Of a DNA stretch of 64,000 nucleotides, positions 17,422-25,633 are shown one piece after another (the first letter of the stretch is position 1; every line of letters begins with the position of its first letter). The DNA comes from Legionella israelensis (lineage in GTDB: Bacteria; Pseudomonadota; Gammaproteobacteria; Legionellales; Legionellaceae), in assembly GCF_004571175.1 (NCBI RefSeq), contig NZ_CP038273.1, positions 1,550,001-1,614,000 of the forward strand. The letters run 5' to 3'. The notes under the pieces are model-generated. The model was not told the DNA's origin. It did not search any database and saw nothing but the letters and a program-made list of their open reading frames with translations. The translations under genes and the position numbers were made by a program.

Positions 17422-18672
17422 ATGAAGATTACAAAATCAGCAGTGGACAAATTACCAATACCCGTTTCAAAGACTCCGGGAAGAACGGCACAAAAACGGT
17501 ATTATGATGATGCCATGAAAGGCTTTGGTGTCAGAGTGACTTCGGGAGGTACAAAAGCCTTTTTTGTTGAAAAGCTGATAAAGAATAAACTTTCCCGCAT
17601 TACCTTAGGTCGTTACCCTGAACTCACCGTTGAAATGGCAAGGAAAGAAGCGCAAAAGTTATTGGGGCAGATTGCTACAGGACTTGACCCGGTTGCCGAA
17701 AAGCGTGCTGAAAAAATACGTGAAATGACCTTAAACGATGTCTTTAATGACTATATCCAAGTCCGTAAATCGTTAAAGCACAACACGTTATACAATTACA
17801 AAAAATTGTTAGGCACTGCTTTCTCGAACTGGGGTAATAAACCATTTCTGGCCATCACCAAAGATAAGGTTGCGAGGCATCATAAAAAATTAGGCAATGA
17901 ACGAGGAGAAGCTTATGCCAATATAGCCATGCGACTTTTGCGTGCTCTTTTTAATTTTGCAGACGGCCAATATGAAGATTCACAAGGGCGATCATTGATT
18001 AGTGAAAACCCTGTGAAGCGCCTATCACAAACCCGTGCCTGGTATCGGGTTGAGCGTCGCCAAACTTATATTAAATCCCATGAATTAGCACCTTGGTATC
18101 TTGGCGTACAACAATTACAAAATGAGGTGTTACGAGATTACCTAATGTTAATCATACTAACGGGCTTGCGTCGTCAGGAAGCTGCGACTTTACGCTGGGA
18201 TCAAGTGGATTTAAAAGCTAAAACACTCACCATACTGGATACCAAAAATCGTGCCCCCCATACACTGCCACTATCGAACTACCTGTATGAATTGCTTTTA
18301 GCACGCAGCAAAAACAAAATTAATGAGTATGTGTTCCCCGGGAAAGGAGCTGCTGGTCATATTATCGAGCCTCGTAAGCAAATGGCACAGGTGACCAAGG
18401 TTTCAGGTATTCACTTCACCATTCATGATTTAAGGCGCACCTTCATTACCATTGCCGAAAGTTTAGATGTTTCAGCCTATGCATTGAAACGCTTAATGAA
18501 CCATAAAATGAATGGGGATATCACCGCGGGCTATATTGTGACCGATGTGGAACGTCTAAGAAAACCAATGCAGCAGATTACTGATTATTTCTTAAAGTGT
18601 ATGGGGGTTAAACCCTCGGCAACCCTGTTAGAAATCCAACCCAAACAGGGCGTAGTATATGAAAAAAATTAA
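17422..18672 (+). CDS. tyrosine recombinase (P4-type integrase) of island A
   Basis: Site-specific integrase that inserts and excises the island at the tRNA-Asn 3' end. The 416-residue protein starts at an ATG preceded by GGAAAG (start MKITKSAVDKLPIP). Residues 1-90 are the DUF4102 arm-binding domain (DDAMKGFGVRVTSGG, ITLGRYPELTVEMARKEAQK); 105-185 the SAM-like core-binding domain; 215-390 the catalytic domain with R250 in TGLRRQEA, H335-x-x-R338 in IHDLRRTF, H361 in LMNHKMNG and the Tyr nucleophile Y371. All key residues are present. It lies next to the outer att copy, transcribed into the island. Confidence 0.94.
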   Translation: MKITKSAVDKLPIPVSKTPGRTAQKRYYDDAMKGFGVRVTSGGTKAFFVEKLIKNKLSRITLGRYPELTVEMARKEAQKLLGQIATGLDPVAEKRAEKIREMTLNDVFNDYIQVRKSLKHNTLYNYKKLLGTAFSNWGNKPFLAITKDKVARHHKKLGNERGEAYANIAMRLLRALFNFADGQYEDSQGRSLISENPVKRLSQTRAWYRVERRQTYIKSHELAPWYLGVQQLQNEVLRDYLMLIILTGLRRQEAATLRWDQVDLKAKTLTILDTKNRAPHTLPLSNYLYELLLARSKNKINEYVFPGKGAAGHIIEPRKQMAQVTKVSGIHFTIHDLRRTFITIAESLDVSAYALKRLMNHKMNGDITAGYIVTDVERLRKPMQQITDYFLKCMGVKPSATLLEIQPKQGVVYEKN

Positions 18673-18712
18673 ATCAAAATCATAGATATTTTTTTGATCC
18701 GGTAAGATTGAG

Positions 18713-20020
18713 TCATGAAGTGGACGTCATTCGCGCCTTAAAAGCTCTCATCCCTTTGAAGATTGGATCTGCAATCCTTTCTGGGAAGTGGTTTGGTAAC
18801 TCTGTTGAGACCTCATCAATAGCAGATTCGATACGGTCAATCACTTGTTCAAAAATCTGAGCTGCTTTAATTTTAGAATATTGAACGTATTTTGCCGTTT
18901 CAATAAAGTGTCTTTTTTGAATACCGTCAATCTTATAATGACTATTTTTACCATATAACGCCATTGCCATTTTCAATTTCTTAAACTGTAACTGTTTTTG
19001 TTCGACTAAAGGGTAGGCTGAAATGATGTCGTATAATGGGGTTAGCTGGTAACCGCCTTGCGCTTGTATGCTTATACTGAAATTTTTGGCATGCGCATCA
19101 ATAGCACCAAGGCACCAGTAAACAACCTGTGCCCTGAAAAATTCATCTCTGTCTTTTTGAGGCTGCTGTGAGCCATTAAGTAGCTGCATAATTTCTTTAA
19201 TACCCGGCCCACCATCAGACTGATATTTTAAATTTGGTGAGTATCCCAATGATTGGCAAAGATCTTCCTGCGGCAATCTGAGAATATACCGATTATCTCG
19301 ACTCCATTTTCTATCAAATCTTTCGACAACCAATACTTTTACATCTTCGAATTGTAAGATTTTAGATTTCGCAACATCTAAACCAAATTTGCTCGCCAGT
19401 AGTAAACAGAGATGTTCATTTTCACAACTCTCACTTAAATCAATCCCTTGATGAGATAAATACCCAATAGGTAGTTTGAATATATGAGTTGTTGGTGTAG
19501 GTCCAAATGGTTTATGCCATTTGTTTTGATAATATAGAAAAGCGGTTTTTTCCTGAGCGCCTGCTATCGATATTCTAAATTCATCATCTTCTTTATCCAT
19601 TCCCAGTGGCGAGATCTGATAGGAACGTAAAGTATGAGCTATCTCGGCCTCACTAACAATTTTACACTCAATTTTTTTTTCTTGTCTCTCGGGAATTTCT
19701 TCAACGATTTGTATTGCACCAACACAATCACTACCAATTAAAGCTAATAAATCAAACGGTCGTGATGAACTTGCCTGAAAACGAGCTTGAATTCTGGCTC
19801 TTATCTGCGGATTATCAGGGAGTAAGTTATCAAAAAAGTTATAAACAACTTCACCTGAGAACTTTTGCGTTATTAATGGTAGCGATAAAGAAACCGGCCG
19901 TGAATACGGCTTGGAAAGCCAGTCAGCAACGTAGGAAAAACTCAAACCTCCTGCATTATCCTGGGTAAGCTCCCCAACGAGCTCATGGTTCATCAATATG
20001 TATAATTTACGCATTACCAT
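18713..20020 (-). CDS. hipA: HipA-family Ser/Thr kinase toxin
   Basis: HipA toxins phosphorylate translation factors such as glutamyl-tRNA synthetase and cause growth arrest. The 435-residue protein has the N-terminal couple_hipA domain (LYILMNHELVGELTQ, then FSYVADWLSKPYSRPVSLSL), then the kinase core with RISIAGAQEKTAF, VLVVERFDR, RLPQEDLCQSLGYSP, the catalytic AIDAHAKNFSI (Asp and Asn of the HipA D-x-H-x-K-N motif) and PLYDIISAYP. It overlaps hipB by 7 bases, as usual for coupled toxin-antitoxin pairs. All kinase residues are kept, so it is probably active and neutralised by HipB. It may stabilise island A. Confidence 0.94.
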   Translation of the reverse strand: MVMRKLYILMNHELVGELTQDNAGGLSFSYVADWLSKPYSRPVSLSLPLITQKFSGEVVYNFFDNLLPDNPQIRARIQARFQASSSRPFDLLALIGSDCVGAIQIVEEIPERQEKKIECKIVSEAEIAHTLRSYQISPLGMDKEDDEFRISIAGAQEKTAFLYYQNKWHKPFGPTPTTHIFKLPIGYLSHQGIDLSESCENEHLCLLLASKFGLDVAKSKILQFEDVKVLVVERFDRKWSRDNRYILRLPQEDLCQSLGYSPNLKYQSDGGPGIKEIMQLLNGSQQPQKDRDEFFRAQVVYWCLGAIDAHAKNFSISIQAQGGYQLTPLYDIISAYPLVEQKQLQFKKLKMAMALYGKNSHYKIDGIQKRHFIETAKYVQYSKIKAAQIFEQVIDRIESAIDEVSTELPNHFPERIADPIFKGMRAFKARMTSTS

Positions 20021-20253
20021 TCTATCTCTTCATGAGCAGCTTGCTCTTTTTCAACAAGACTCATATTTAAATTAAGGGCAGACAATATTCTAAATAAAGT
20101 ATCAATTCGGCTATTATCAGGGCTATTTTCAAACTTTGATATGGTATCCTGTTTTAAACCGACTAAATCGGCAACTTCAGATTGACTCATTTTGAGTTGC
20201 TTACGCTTGTCATTCAAATACAATGCTAAATCTTTTGCTGAGCTGATGATCAT
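20014..20253 (-). CDS. hipB: HipB-like XRE antitoxin and autorepressor
   Basis: A 79-residue helix-turn-helix protein: MIISSAKDLALYLNDKRKQL then MSQSEVADLVGLKQDTISKF, an XRE fold with recognition helix KQDTISKFE. It binds and silences HipA and represses their operon. The ATG at 20253 is chosen because AGAGGAAG precedes it; a TTG at 20283 gives a longer frame. Two operator-like palindromes lie just upstream. The stop overlaps the hipA start. Confidence 0.92.
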   Translation of the reverse strand: MIISSAKDLALYLNDKRKQLKMSQSEVADLVGLKQDTISKFENSPDNSRIDTLFRILSALNLNMSLVEKEQAAHEEIEW

Positions 20254-20295
20254 CGACTTCCTCTTTTTACCCTCAATCGCCAATAATATTAATTA

Positions 20296-20341
20296 TACCC
20301 GCAAATGAGGGTAAATTCAATATTACCCGCATTTACGGGTA
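20296..20341 (-). promoter_or_regulatory. two HipB operator palindromes TACCC-N8-GGGTA
   Basis: Positions 20296-20313 and 20324-20341 each read TACCC, eight bases, GGGTA, with centres 28 bp apart. E. coli HipB binds TATCC-N8-GGATA, so geometry and most bases are the same. They sit 40-90 bp upstream of the hipB start, where an autoregulated promoter is expected. Confidence 0.8.
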
Positions 20342-20437
20342 ATAAGTTATTGCTGTGTCAAACTTAAATTCTTATTTGATTTCTTAATAATCGTTAAATT
20401 TGATTTAATACTTGTTGCAATCATTATAAAAATGAGC

Positions 20438-20523
20438 GGGACATTTGGGACAAACGGGACACCGCATCAACACTGGTTTAGATGCGTCCCAGTAAGCCTT
20501 TTTCGCTTGGGACAAATGGGACA
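20438..20523. repeat. phased GGGACA repeats, left array (3 + 2 copies)
   Basis: GGGACA occurs at 20438, 20447 and 20456 (9-bp period) and again at 20509 and 20518 (9-bp period), with a GTCCC on the opposite strand at 20486-20490. The array lies in a 466-bp non-coding stretch between hipB and the AlpA-like gene. A mirror array with reversed orientation lies at 22924-23008, after the DUF927 gene. Iteron-like spacing suggests binding by an element-encoded replication or regulatory protein. The rest of the gap (20524-20807) contains a GTATCGATAC palindrome and an inverted pair TATTCATT/AATGAATA but no gene. Confidence 0.65.
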
Positions 20524-20807
20524 TTGCCTGCAGGCTAAAAATTATTTTAGTAACAATTAATGACAATTAGTATCAATTAGTTCACGTTGCCAAAAAGCCC
20601 TTGACCTTCTTTTAACTTTTACATAATACTTTCTTGTAGTTGTTAAGTTTACGGAGGTATCGATACTAAGAAAAATAATAGGAGTATGAAATATCACAGA
20701 CTTATCCCGTCAAAGATCCGACCGGACAGTCAACTGATATTCATTAGGCAGGGACGCCAGAGGTCGGCAGTTATGCTGAATGAATAATCAATTGATGAGG
20801 TTCCAAA

Positions 20808-21080
20808 ATGACTAATAAAAAATCACGTTTGCATCTCTTAAATGAATTTGAATCTGCACCGGATTCGGCTTTGTTTAATCAACTCACCCTGGCCGCTGTT
20901 TTAAATTGCTCTACCCAATTGCTTGAGCGCAATCGCTGGGCAGGCATGGGGGTTCCTTATCTTAAAATCGGTCGTAAGGTTTTATATCGCAAAAGCGATG
21001 TGCTTGATTTTCTCCAACAGCAAAAAATCTATCGTTCCACCAGTGATGAAGGGCAATGCCTATCAATGGTGAGTGAATAA
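20808..21080 (+). CDS. AlpA/excisionase-like helix-turn-helix protein
   Basis: A 90-residue protein with a winged-helix MerR-like fold: FNQLTLAAVLNCSTQLLERN (helix-turn-helix), RWAGMGVPYLKIGRKVLYRK (wing with the characteristic V-x-Y-xx-SD), SDVLDFLQQQ. Small proteins of this HTH_17 type act as excisionases or as regulators that switch on P4-like elements. It precedes the DUF927 gene by 13 bp and starts at an ATG after GAGGTTCCAAA. Confidence 0.8.
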   Translation: MTNKKSRLHLLNEFESAPDSALFNQLTLAAVLNCSTQLLERNRWAGMGVPYLKIGRKVLYRKSDVLDFLQQQKIYRSTSDEGQCLSMVSE

Positions 21081-21093
21081 ATCTGATTGAAGT

Positions 21094-22914
21094 ATGAACC
21101 GTTCAGGGAAGGAGTATATTTCTATCAAAGATCTTGCGCCTTCATTGAACTCTGTTTGGAGAAAATTTATGACACAGGGTCAAATTATAAATATAAAATC
21201 AATAAAGCACCGTTTCCCTATTGTTTGTGAGTATGCTGGTGGTCGGTTTAGGTTAACCGAAGAAGGCGTCACATTTCTTGGCAATGATAAAGACGGCAAT
21301 CCATTAGCACCTCGCTGGATCTGCTCACCATTGTATGTGGTTGCAAAGACCAGAGATGCTAAAAGTGGGGAATAGGGTCGTTTGCTTGAATGGCAGGATG
21401 ATGATGGCGTCATCCACCAGTGGGCAATGCCTTTGGCGTTATTGCAAGGTGATTCCTCAGAAATAAGACGGGAACTGGCACGACTTGGCTTAACAATTTC
21501 GCCTAATAAAATGGCTCGTGATCTTCTGGCGACTTATCTGCAAGTCTTTCCTGTGGAATCACGGGCAAGATGTGTTGATAAATTAGGTTGGCATGACAAT
21601 CTATTTGTTACCCCTTCACAAGTTATTGGCAATGCATCAGAAAAAATTGTATTTCAAAACAGCCATGCGATTGAGTCCGCTATGTCTGTATCAGGAACAC
21701 TGGAAGATTGGCAGCAGTCTATTGGCAAATTAGCATCAGGTAACACTCGGCTGGTATTTGCAATTTCAGCAGCACTAGCCCCGGCATTGGCAAAATTTAG
21801 CAAAGAAGATTCCGGTGGTTTTCATTTTCGTGGCATGTCTTCCTGCGGAAAGAGCACTGCATTAATGGTTGCTGCATCGGTCTGGGGCAATCCTAAATCT
21901 TATTGTCGTTTATGGCGCAGTACGGCCAATGGCCTTGAAGGGTTGGCAGCCCTGCATAACGATGGGCTTTTAATTTTGGATGAATTGAGTCAGATGGATC
22001 CCAAAGAGGCTGGTGAGGCCGCTTATTTGTTAGCCAATGGTCAGGGCAAAACAAGAGCATCCCGTCATGGCACAGCCAAAGCATCATCACAATGGTCATT
22101 ATTCTTTTTATCGGCTGGGGAAGAGTCTTTAATGTCGCTGATGGCTAGAGCTGGACAAAGAACCAATGCCGGACAAGAAATCAGGCTGGCGGACATTGAA
22201 GCAGATGCAGGCATGGGTATGGGTATCTTTGAGCATCTGAATGAACAGTTAAGTCCAGCCAGCATGGCCTTGTCTTTAAAACAGTATACCAATCAATACC
22301 ATGGCGCCGTGGGTGTTGAGTGGTTAAAGCAAGTTGTTGCCAACCAACCATCGATAACCAGAGACATTGGCGATTCGATACAAGCCTTTGTGGACAAGGT
22401 GGTCTGGCCAGACTCCTCCGGCCAAATTATTCGAGTTGCCAGACGTTTCGCCTTAGTTGCCGTCGCAGGCGAGATGGCCAGCCAATATGGTTTAACTGGA
22501 TGGAAAGAAGGAGAAGCTCTTCATGCGGCTTATGTTTGTTTTCAGGCATGGCTGGACGTTTTTGGTGAAGAAGGTAACCGAGAAGAAAGGGCAATATTGT
22601 CGCAAGTGCGTGGTTTTTTTGAAGCGCATGGTCTAAGTCGTTTCGAAAACATCAAGCATACCAATCAAGAACGAATCCCTAACCGGGCAGGCTTTTACAT
22701 GACCGATAATGAAGGATTCCGCCTATTCATGGTATTAACAGAAGTATTTAAAAATGAATTGTGCAAAGGGTTTGAACCGAAAACAGTCGTTCATGTGTTG
22801 TTGAATGCGGGCTGGCTGAAACCGAGTGGTGATGGCCAGCCAACCCATAAACCCAGAGTACCAGGTGTCGGTACACCCAGATTATATGTATTTACTAAAA
22901 AAATCTGGGACTGA
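21094..22914 (+). pseudogene. DUF927 helicase/primase-type ATPase with one in-frame amber codon
   Basis: The reading frame runs 606 residues except for a TAG at 21373-21375. Both sides are collinear with DUF927 proteins: before it GGRFRLTEEGVTFLG and PRWICSPLYVVAKTRDA, after it GRLLEWQDDDGVIHQWAMPL; the family commonly has Trp at this point (TGG to TAG is one base). The ATPase core is intact: Walker A GMSSCGKST, Walker B LLILDEL, and later RGFFEAHGLSRF and the C-terminal GVGTPRLYVF. DUF927 ATPases occur in phage, plasmid and ICE replication modules. The 510-codon frame from the TTG at 21382 lacks a ribosome binding site. Either a recent nonsense mutation or readthrough by a suppressor. Confidence 0.85.
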
Positions 22915-22923
22915 GACTAAAAT

Positions 22924-23008
22924 TGTCCCAAAAATTTTTCGCCTTGGGACACATTGGGACGCTTACAAGCCAGTAATAGCAAGGTGTCCCGAGTGTCCCA
23001 TTTGTCCC
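22924..23008. repeat. phased TGTCCC/GGGACA repeats, right array
   Basis: TGTCCC at 22924; GGGACA at 22946 followed by GGGACG at 22956; then TGTCCC at 22985, 22994 and 23003 with 9-bp period. The outer triplet is the reverse complement of the outer triplet at 20438-20461, so the AlpA-DUF927 block is bracketed by oppositely oriented 3-copy arrays. The array lies between the convergent ends of the DUF927 and Integrase_1 genes. Confidence 0.65.
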
Positions 23009-23018
23009 GGCGATATTT

Positions 23019-23894
23019 TCAAGCTTTCAAATATTGCCAAAGCGTATTCCTTGATTTAATCCCCATCTCATCTCGAATCATCAGGCAGGTTTTATAATTG
23101 CCATATTCCGGTAACAGGCAGGCATACATTTGTTTGGCATATAAATAACGCCAACTTTTCGTGCTCGATAAACGATATTGAGCCAAAGCCGTTCGCCATA
23201 TTAATCTGAGTTCCTCATAAGGCTTAAGTTTGATGAGGTTGTCATGATGTTTGGTTAACCAATCAAAATATTGTAACGCAGCCTTTTGCTTTTCTGTTCT
23301 AAAGGGAATGCAGCGATCACTTGAATTAAAAGCAATATCACGGGTAATCCAGAGCCCATGTTGCTTGACATGAAGATAAGATTTAATCCGAATGGCTTCT
23401 TGGAAGGTGAGGCCGAATTCAACTTGGAAGGCCATAATGATTCGGGCATAGGGATTATCCATTGATTGCCACATATCAGGTGAAATGCCCTTATTTCGCC
23501 TCTTTTTAGGCTTTGGCCGTGTTAGATCAAGGGATTGATTATCAATCTTATCAATTTGACAATCACTCATCTGCAAAAAACGTCTGATAATAGTCATATA
23601 GCGCATGATGGTGACGGGATTAATATGCCGTTTTTTCCAGTACTGCACTAATTTATAAATATGCTCAGGTTTAAGTGCTTGCCATGAGGGAGGCACCTGG
23701 CGGATGACAAACAAGTCATCAATCATTTTATGAATGACATAGGCACGGTGTTTCCGGTACTGAAACTTTCCTTGTCTGTCCATTTTGATTTGTCGGTTTG
23801 CAAATTGTCTTAAGGATTGTGTACGCATCTTCCCACCCGCAGTAAATTGACGTGGATCGCGAATTATTGAAAAACATTCTACTAATGATGACAT
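23019..23894 (-). CDS. Integrase_1-type (phage integrase-like) recombinase
   Basis: A 291-residue protein resembling the phage_int_SAM_2/Integrase_1 pair found on proteobacterial ICEs and plasmids. N-terminal part: RKHRAYVIHKMIDDLFVIRQ, YWKKRHINPVTIMRYMTIIR; catalytic-like part: MAFQVEFGLTFQEAIRIK (box I region), SWRYLYAKQMYACLLPEYG (box II region) and a final WQYLKA Tyr. The canonical TGLR Arg is not obvious, so activity is uncertain. Its ATG at 23894 follows AAAGGAGC, which lies within a perfect palindrome at 23899-23920. Convergent with the DUF927 gene. Confidence 0.75.
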   Translation of the reverse strand: MSSLVECFSIIRDPRQFTAGGKMRTQSLRQFANRQIKMDRQGKFQYRKHRAYVIHKMIDDLFVIRQVPPSWQALKPEHIYKLVQYWKKRHINPVTIMRYMTIIRRFLQMSDCQIDKIDNQSLDLTRPKPKKRRNKGISPDMWQSMDNPYARIIMAFQVEFGLTFQEAIRIKSYLHVKQHGLWITRDIAFNSSDRCIPFRTEKQKAALQYFDWLTKHHDNLIKLKPYEELRLIWRTALAQYRLSSTKSWRYLYAKQMYACLLPEYGNYKTCLMIRDEMGIKSRNTLWQYLKA

Positions 23895-23898
23895 TTTT

Positions 23899-23920
23899 GC
23901 TCCTTTATAAATAAAGGAGC
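23899..23920. promoter_or_regulatory. perfect 10-bp inverted repeat covering the Shine-Dalgarno of the Integrase_1 gene
   Basis: GCTCCTTTAT and ATAAAGGAGC flank two bases. The minus-strand AAGGAG is the ribosome binding site for the gene at 23019-23894, so an RNA hairpin here would hide it; the DNA palindrome could also be an operator. On the plus strand the same AAGGAG precedes an ATG (23923) opening a 28-codon frame. Confidence 0.55.
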
Positions 23921-24289
23921 TATGAGATCACATAATCAGTTTAATTTAAAGGCACTCGTGATCTTGCCCTGCATATCTAATAGTTACTTGAAATACACAA
24001 TAAATTAGTATGAAATTAATTTAACACAACTGAAGAGTCAGTGAAACTCTGGCGAAACCTTAAGGTCTTGTGATACACCATTTTTTCCCTAATTTGATGG
24101 TGGAACGTATAGTCGGGAAACCCTTCATGGATTTTCTTATGGCTTAAAGCCAATGGAATGCGCTAGGCATATCATCTTTAATAATCAGGCAAATCAACCG
24201 ATACGTCGGTGAACTTTGTTTTGCATAACCCACTGGGGATAAATAATCCCTGTTGGGGTTAATCCTCTTTATTGAATAAGGAGCTTACC
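23921..24289. other. non-coding leader region upstream of the small ORF and ssb
   Basis: About 370 bp with no supported gene beyond the 28-codon frame at 23923. It contains short inverted pairs (for example CCGA-TA-CGTCGG near 24199-24211). It may carry the promoter and regulatory sites of the following early-region genes. Confidence 0.4.
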
Positions 24290-24484
24290 ATGCAAAGAAC
24301 AACAGCAGCACAATTAGAAATCGAGCATTTGTTATTTGAATTAAATTGTTGTGTGAATGATCTTCAAAGCGTTCGCCTGCAAATTTCTGCCGATGAAATT
24401 CATCAGGCAGAATTAAGTTTAAATAAACTGGAGTCGCTGATTTCATTTGTAAAAACTTTCTCAAGCAGAAAGATCGCTTGTTAA
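24290..24484 (+). CDS. small unknown protein (64 aa) of island A
   Basis: ATG at 24290 follows AAGGAGCTTACC; a TTG at 24272 lies before the ribosome binding site and is not used. The sequence (TTAAQLEIEHLLFELNCCVN, SADEIHQAELSLNKLESLIS) predicts two helices, with no membrane segment. It is 97 bp upstream of ssb and likely shares its transcript. No family recognised. Confidence 0.65.
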   Translation: MQRTTAAQLEIEHLLFELNCCVNDLQSVRLQISADEIHQAELSLNKLESLISFVKTFSSRKIAC

Positions 24485-24581
24485 TCCTTTGAAGCAAATC
24501 ATTATCCGCATAACAGAAAAGTGTCTGCTCTATGCGGCTATTTTTCTGTTATGCGATTTTTAACCCTAATAGGAGAATATT

Positions 24582-25007
24582 ATGACTGCATCATTGAACC
24601 GCATCCAACTAATTGGCAATTTGGGTGCTGATCCAAAAAGTATCACCGGCAAAGACGGTCAATCGTTTGTTACCGCCACACTGGCCACCAATGAGTCGTT
24701 TAAACAAAACGATGAATGGCAAACCCGGGTGGAATGGCATCAGTTGGTTTTCTTTGGCAAATACACCAAAGTCACTGAATTTTTACATAAAGGCAGCCAA
24801 GTCTTCATTGAAGGCAAACTGCGTTCAAACTCATGGACTGATAAAGACGGCAATAACCGTTCTGCAATCAGTATTGTGGTGAGTAATGTTCAGTTACTTG
24901 GCCAAAGTAAACCCAGTGATGCCCAGCCTGCCAACAACATCGCTGAAAGCCATATGGCTCAAATGCGTGAGATGTTGCAGGAAACGACAGACGATATACC
25001 GTTTTAA
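24582..25007 (+). CDS. ssb: single-stranded DNA-binding protein of island A
   Basis: A 141-residue SSB: N-terminal OB-fold NRIQLIGNLGADPKSI, WHQLVFFGKYTKVTEFLHKG, SQVFIEGKLRSNSWTDKDGN, then a short Gln/Ser/Pro linker and the acidic tail DDIPF that recruits replication and repair partners. SSB encoded on a mobile element coats single-stranded DNA during conjugative entry or element replication. The linker is shorter than in chromosomal SSBs. RBS AGGAGAATATT; ardA follows. Confidence 0.95.
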   Translation: MTASLNRIQLIGNLGADPKSITGKDGQSFVTATLATNESFKQNDEWQTRVEWHQLVFFGKYTKVTEFLHKGSQVFIEGKLRSNSWTDKDGNNRSAISIVVSNVQLLGQSKPSDAQPANNIAESHMAQMREMLQETTDDIPF

Positions 25008-25020
25008 TCAATCACCCAAC

Positions 25021-25038
25021 ATGGGAGCATGCTCCCAT
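25021..25038. repeat. perfect 18-bp palindrome between ssb and ardA
   Basis: ATGGGAGCATGCTCCCAT reads the same on both strands. It has no T-tract, so it is not a simple terminator; it could be an operator or an mRNA processing hairpin separating ssb from ardA expression. Confidence 0.5.
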
Positions 25039-25074
25039 GGGGCTTGCTCTTTAAATGAATAAGGAGAAAGTCTA

Positions 25075-25581
25075 ATGGATACCCCTCAAATCTATGTTGC
25101 ATGCCTTGCATCTTATAATAACGGCACCTTGCATGGTGAGTGGATTAGCGCCACACAATCAGAAAGCGATATTATGGCTGAAATCTACGACATGCTTGCG
25201 AACAGCCCAAAAGAAGATGCAGAAGAATTTGCGATCCATGATTTTGAAGGTTTTGGTAATGCTGATATCAGTGAATATACCTCGATTAAAACCATTGCTG
25301 ATTACGGAAATTTTATTAATGAACATGGTCACGTTGGTGCAGCACTGCTATCTGAGTACGAGGCATCAGAAGCTGAGTCAATGATGGATGACTGTTATCA
25401 AGGTAGCTTTGATTCAGAGGTTGATTTTGCCTGGCAATTATTTGATGAATGTTATGCGCATCAGATACCGGAACATTTGAGATATTACTTTGATTGTGAG
25501 GCTTTTGCCCGTGATCTGTTTATCAATGACTATTGTTCGGTAGATGTTAATGGCGAGACGCATGTGTTTTCAAGGTATTAA
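25075..25581 (+). CDS. ardA: ArdA antirestriction protein
   Basis: ArdA is a very acidic DNA mimic that inhibits type I restriction enzymes and protects incoming mobile DNA. The 168-residue protein begins with the typical PQIYVACLASYNNGTLHGEW, is rich in Asp and Glu, and shows the family's EEFAIHDFEGFG segment and the anti-restriction motif region with AWQLFDECYA, then FDCEAFARDLFINDY. Full length (family about 165-170). It follows ssb by 67 bp after AAGGAG and ends in a strong terminator. Confidence 0.95.
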   Translation: MDTPQIYVACLASYNNGTLHGEWISATQSESDIMAEIYDMLANSPKEDAEEFAIHDFEGFGNADISEYTSIKTIADYGNFINEHGHVGAALLSEYEASEAESMMDDCYQGSFDSEVDFAWQLFDECYAHQIPEHLRYYFDCEAFARDLFINDYCSVDVNGETHVFSRY

Positions 25582-25603
25582 GCCCCCATGTGGGGCTTTT
25601 TTT
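25581..25603 (+). terminator. intrinsic terminator after ardA
   Basis: AGCCCC-CAT-GTGGGGCT-type hairpin followed by seven T, beginning at the ardA stop codon. It ends the ssb-ardA transcript and shields the convergent gene downstream. Confidence 0.9.
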
Positions 25604-25633
25604 CCAAAAAGCGTTTTTTATAATGGATAATAT

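Noticed and set aside
21382-22914. Separate 510-aa DUF927 gene starting at TTG
   Set aside because: No Shine-Dalgarno; the domain begins upstream and continues in frame across the single TAG.
20438-23008. CRISPR array suggested by the regular GGGACA repeats
   Set aside because: Repeats are 6 bp with 9-bp period, far too short for CRISPR repeats and spacers; no cas genes in the window.
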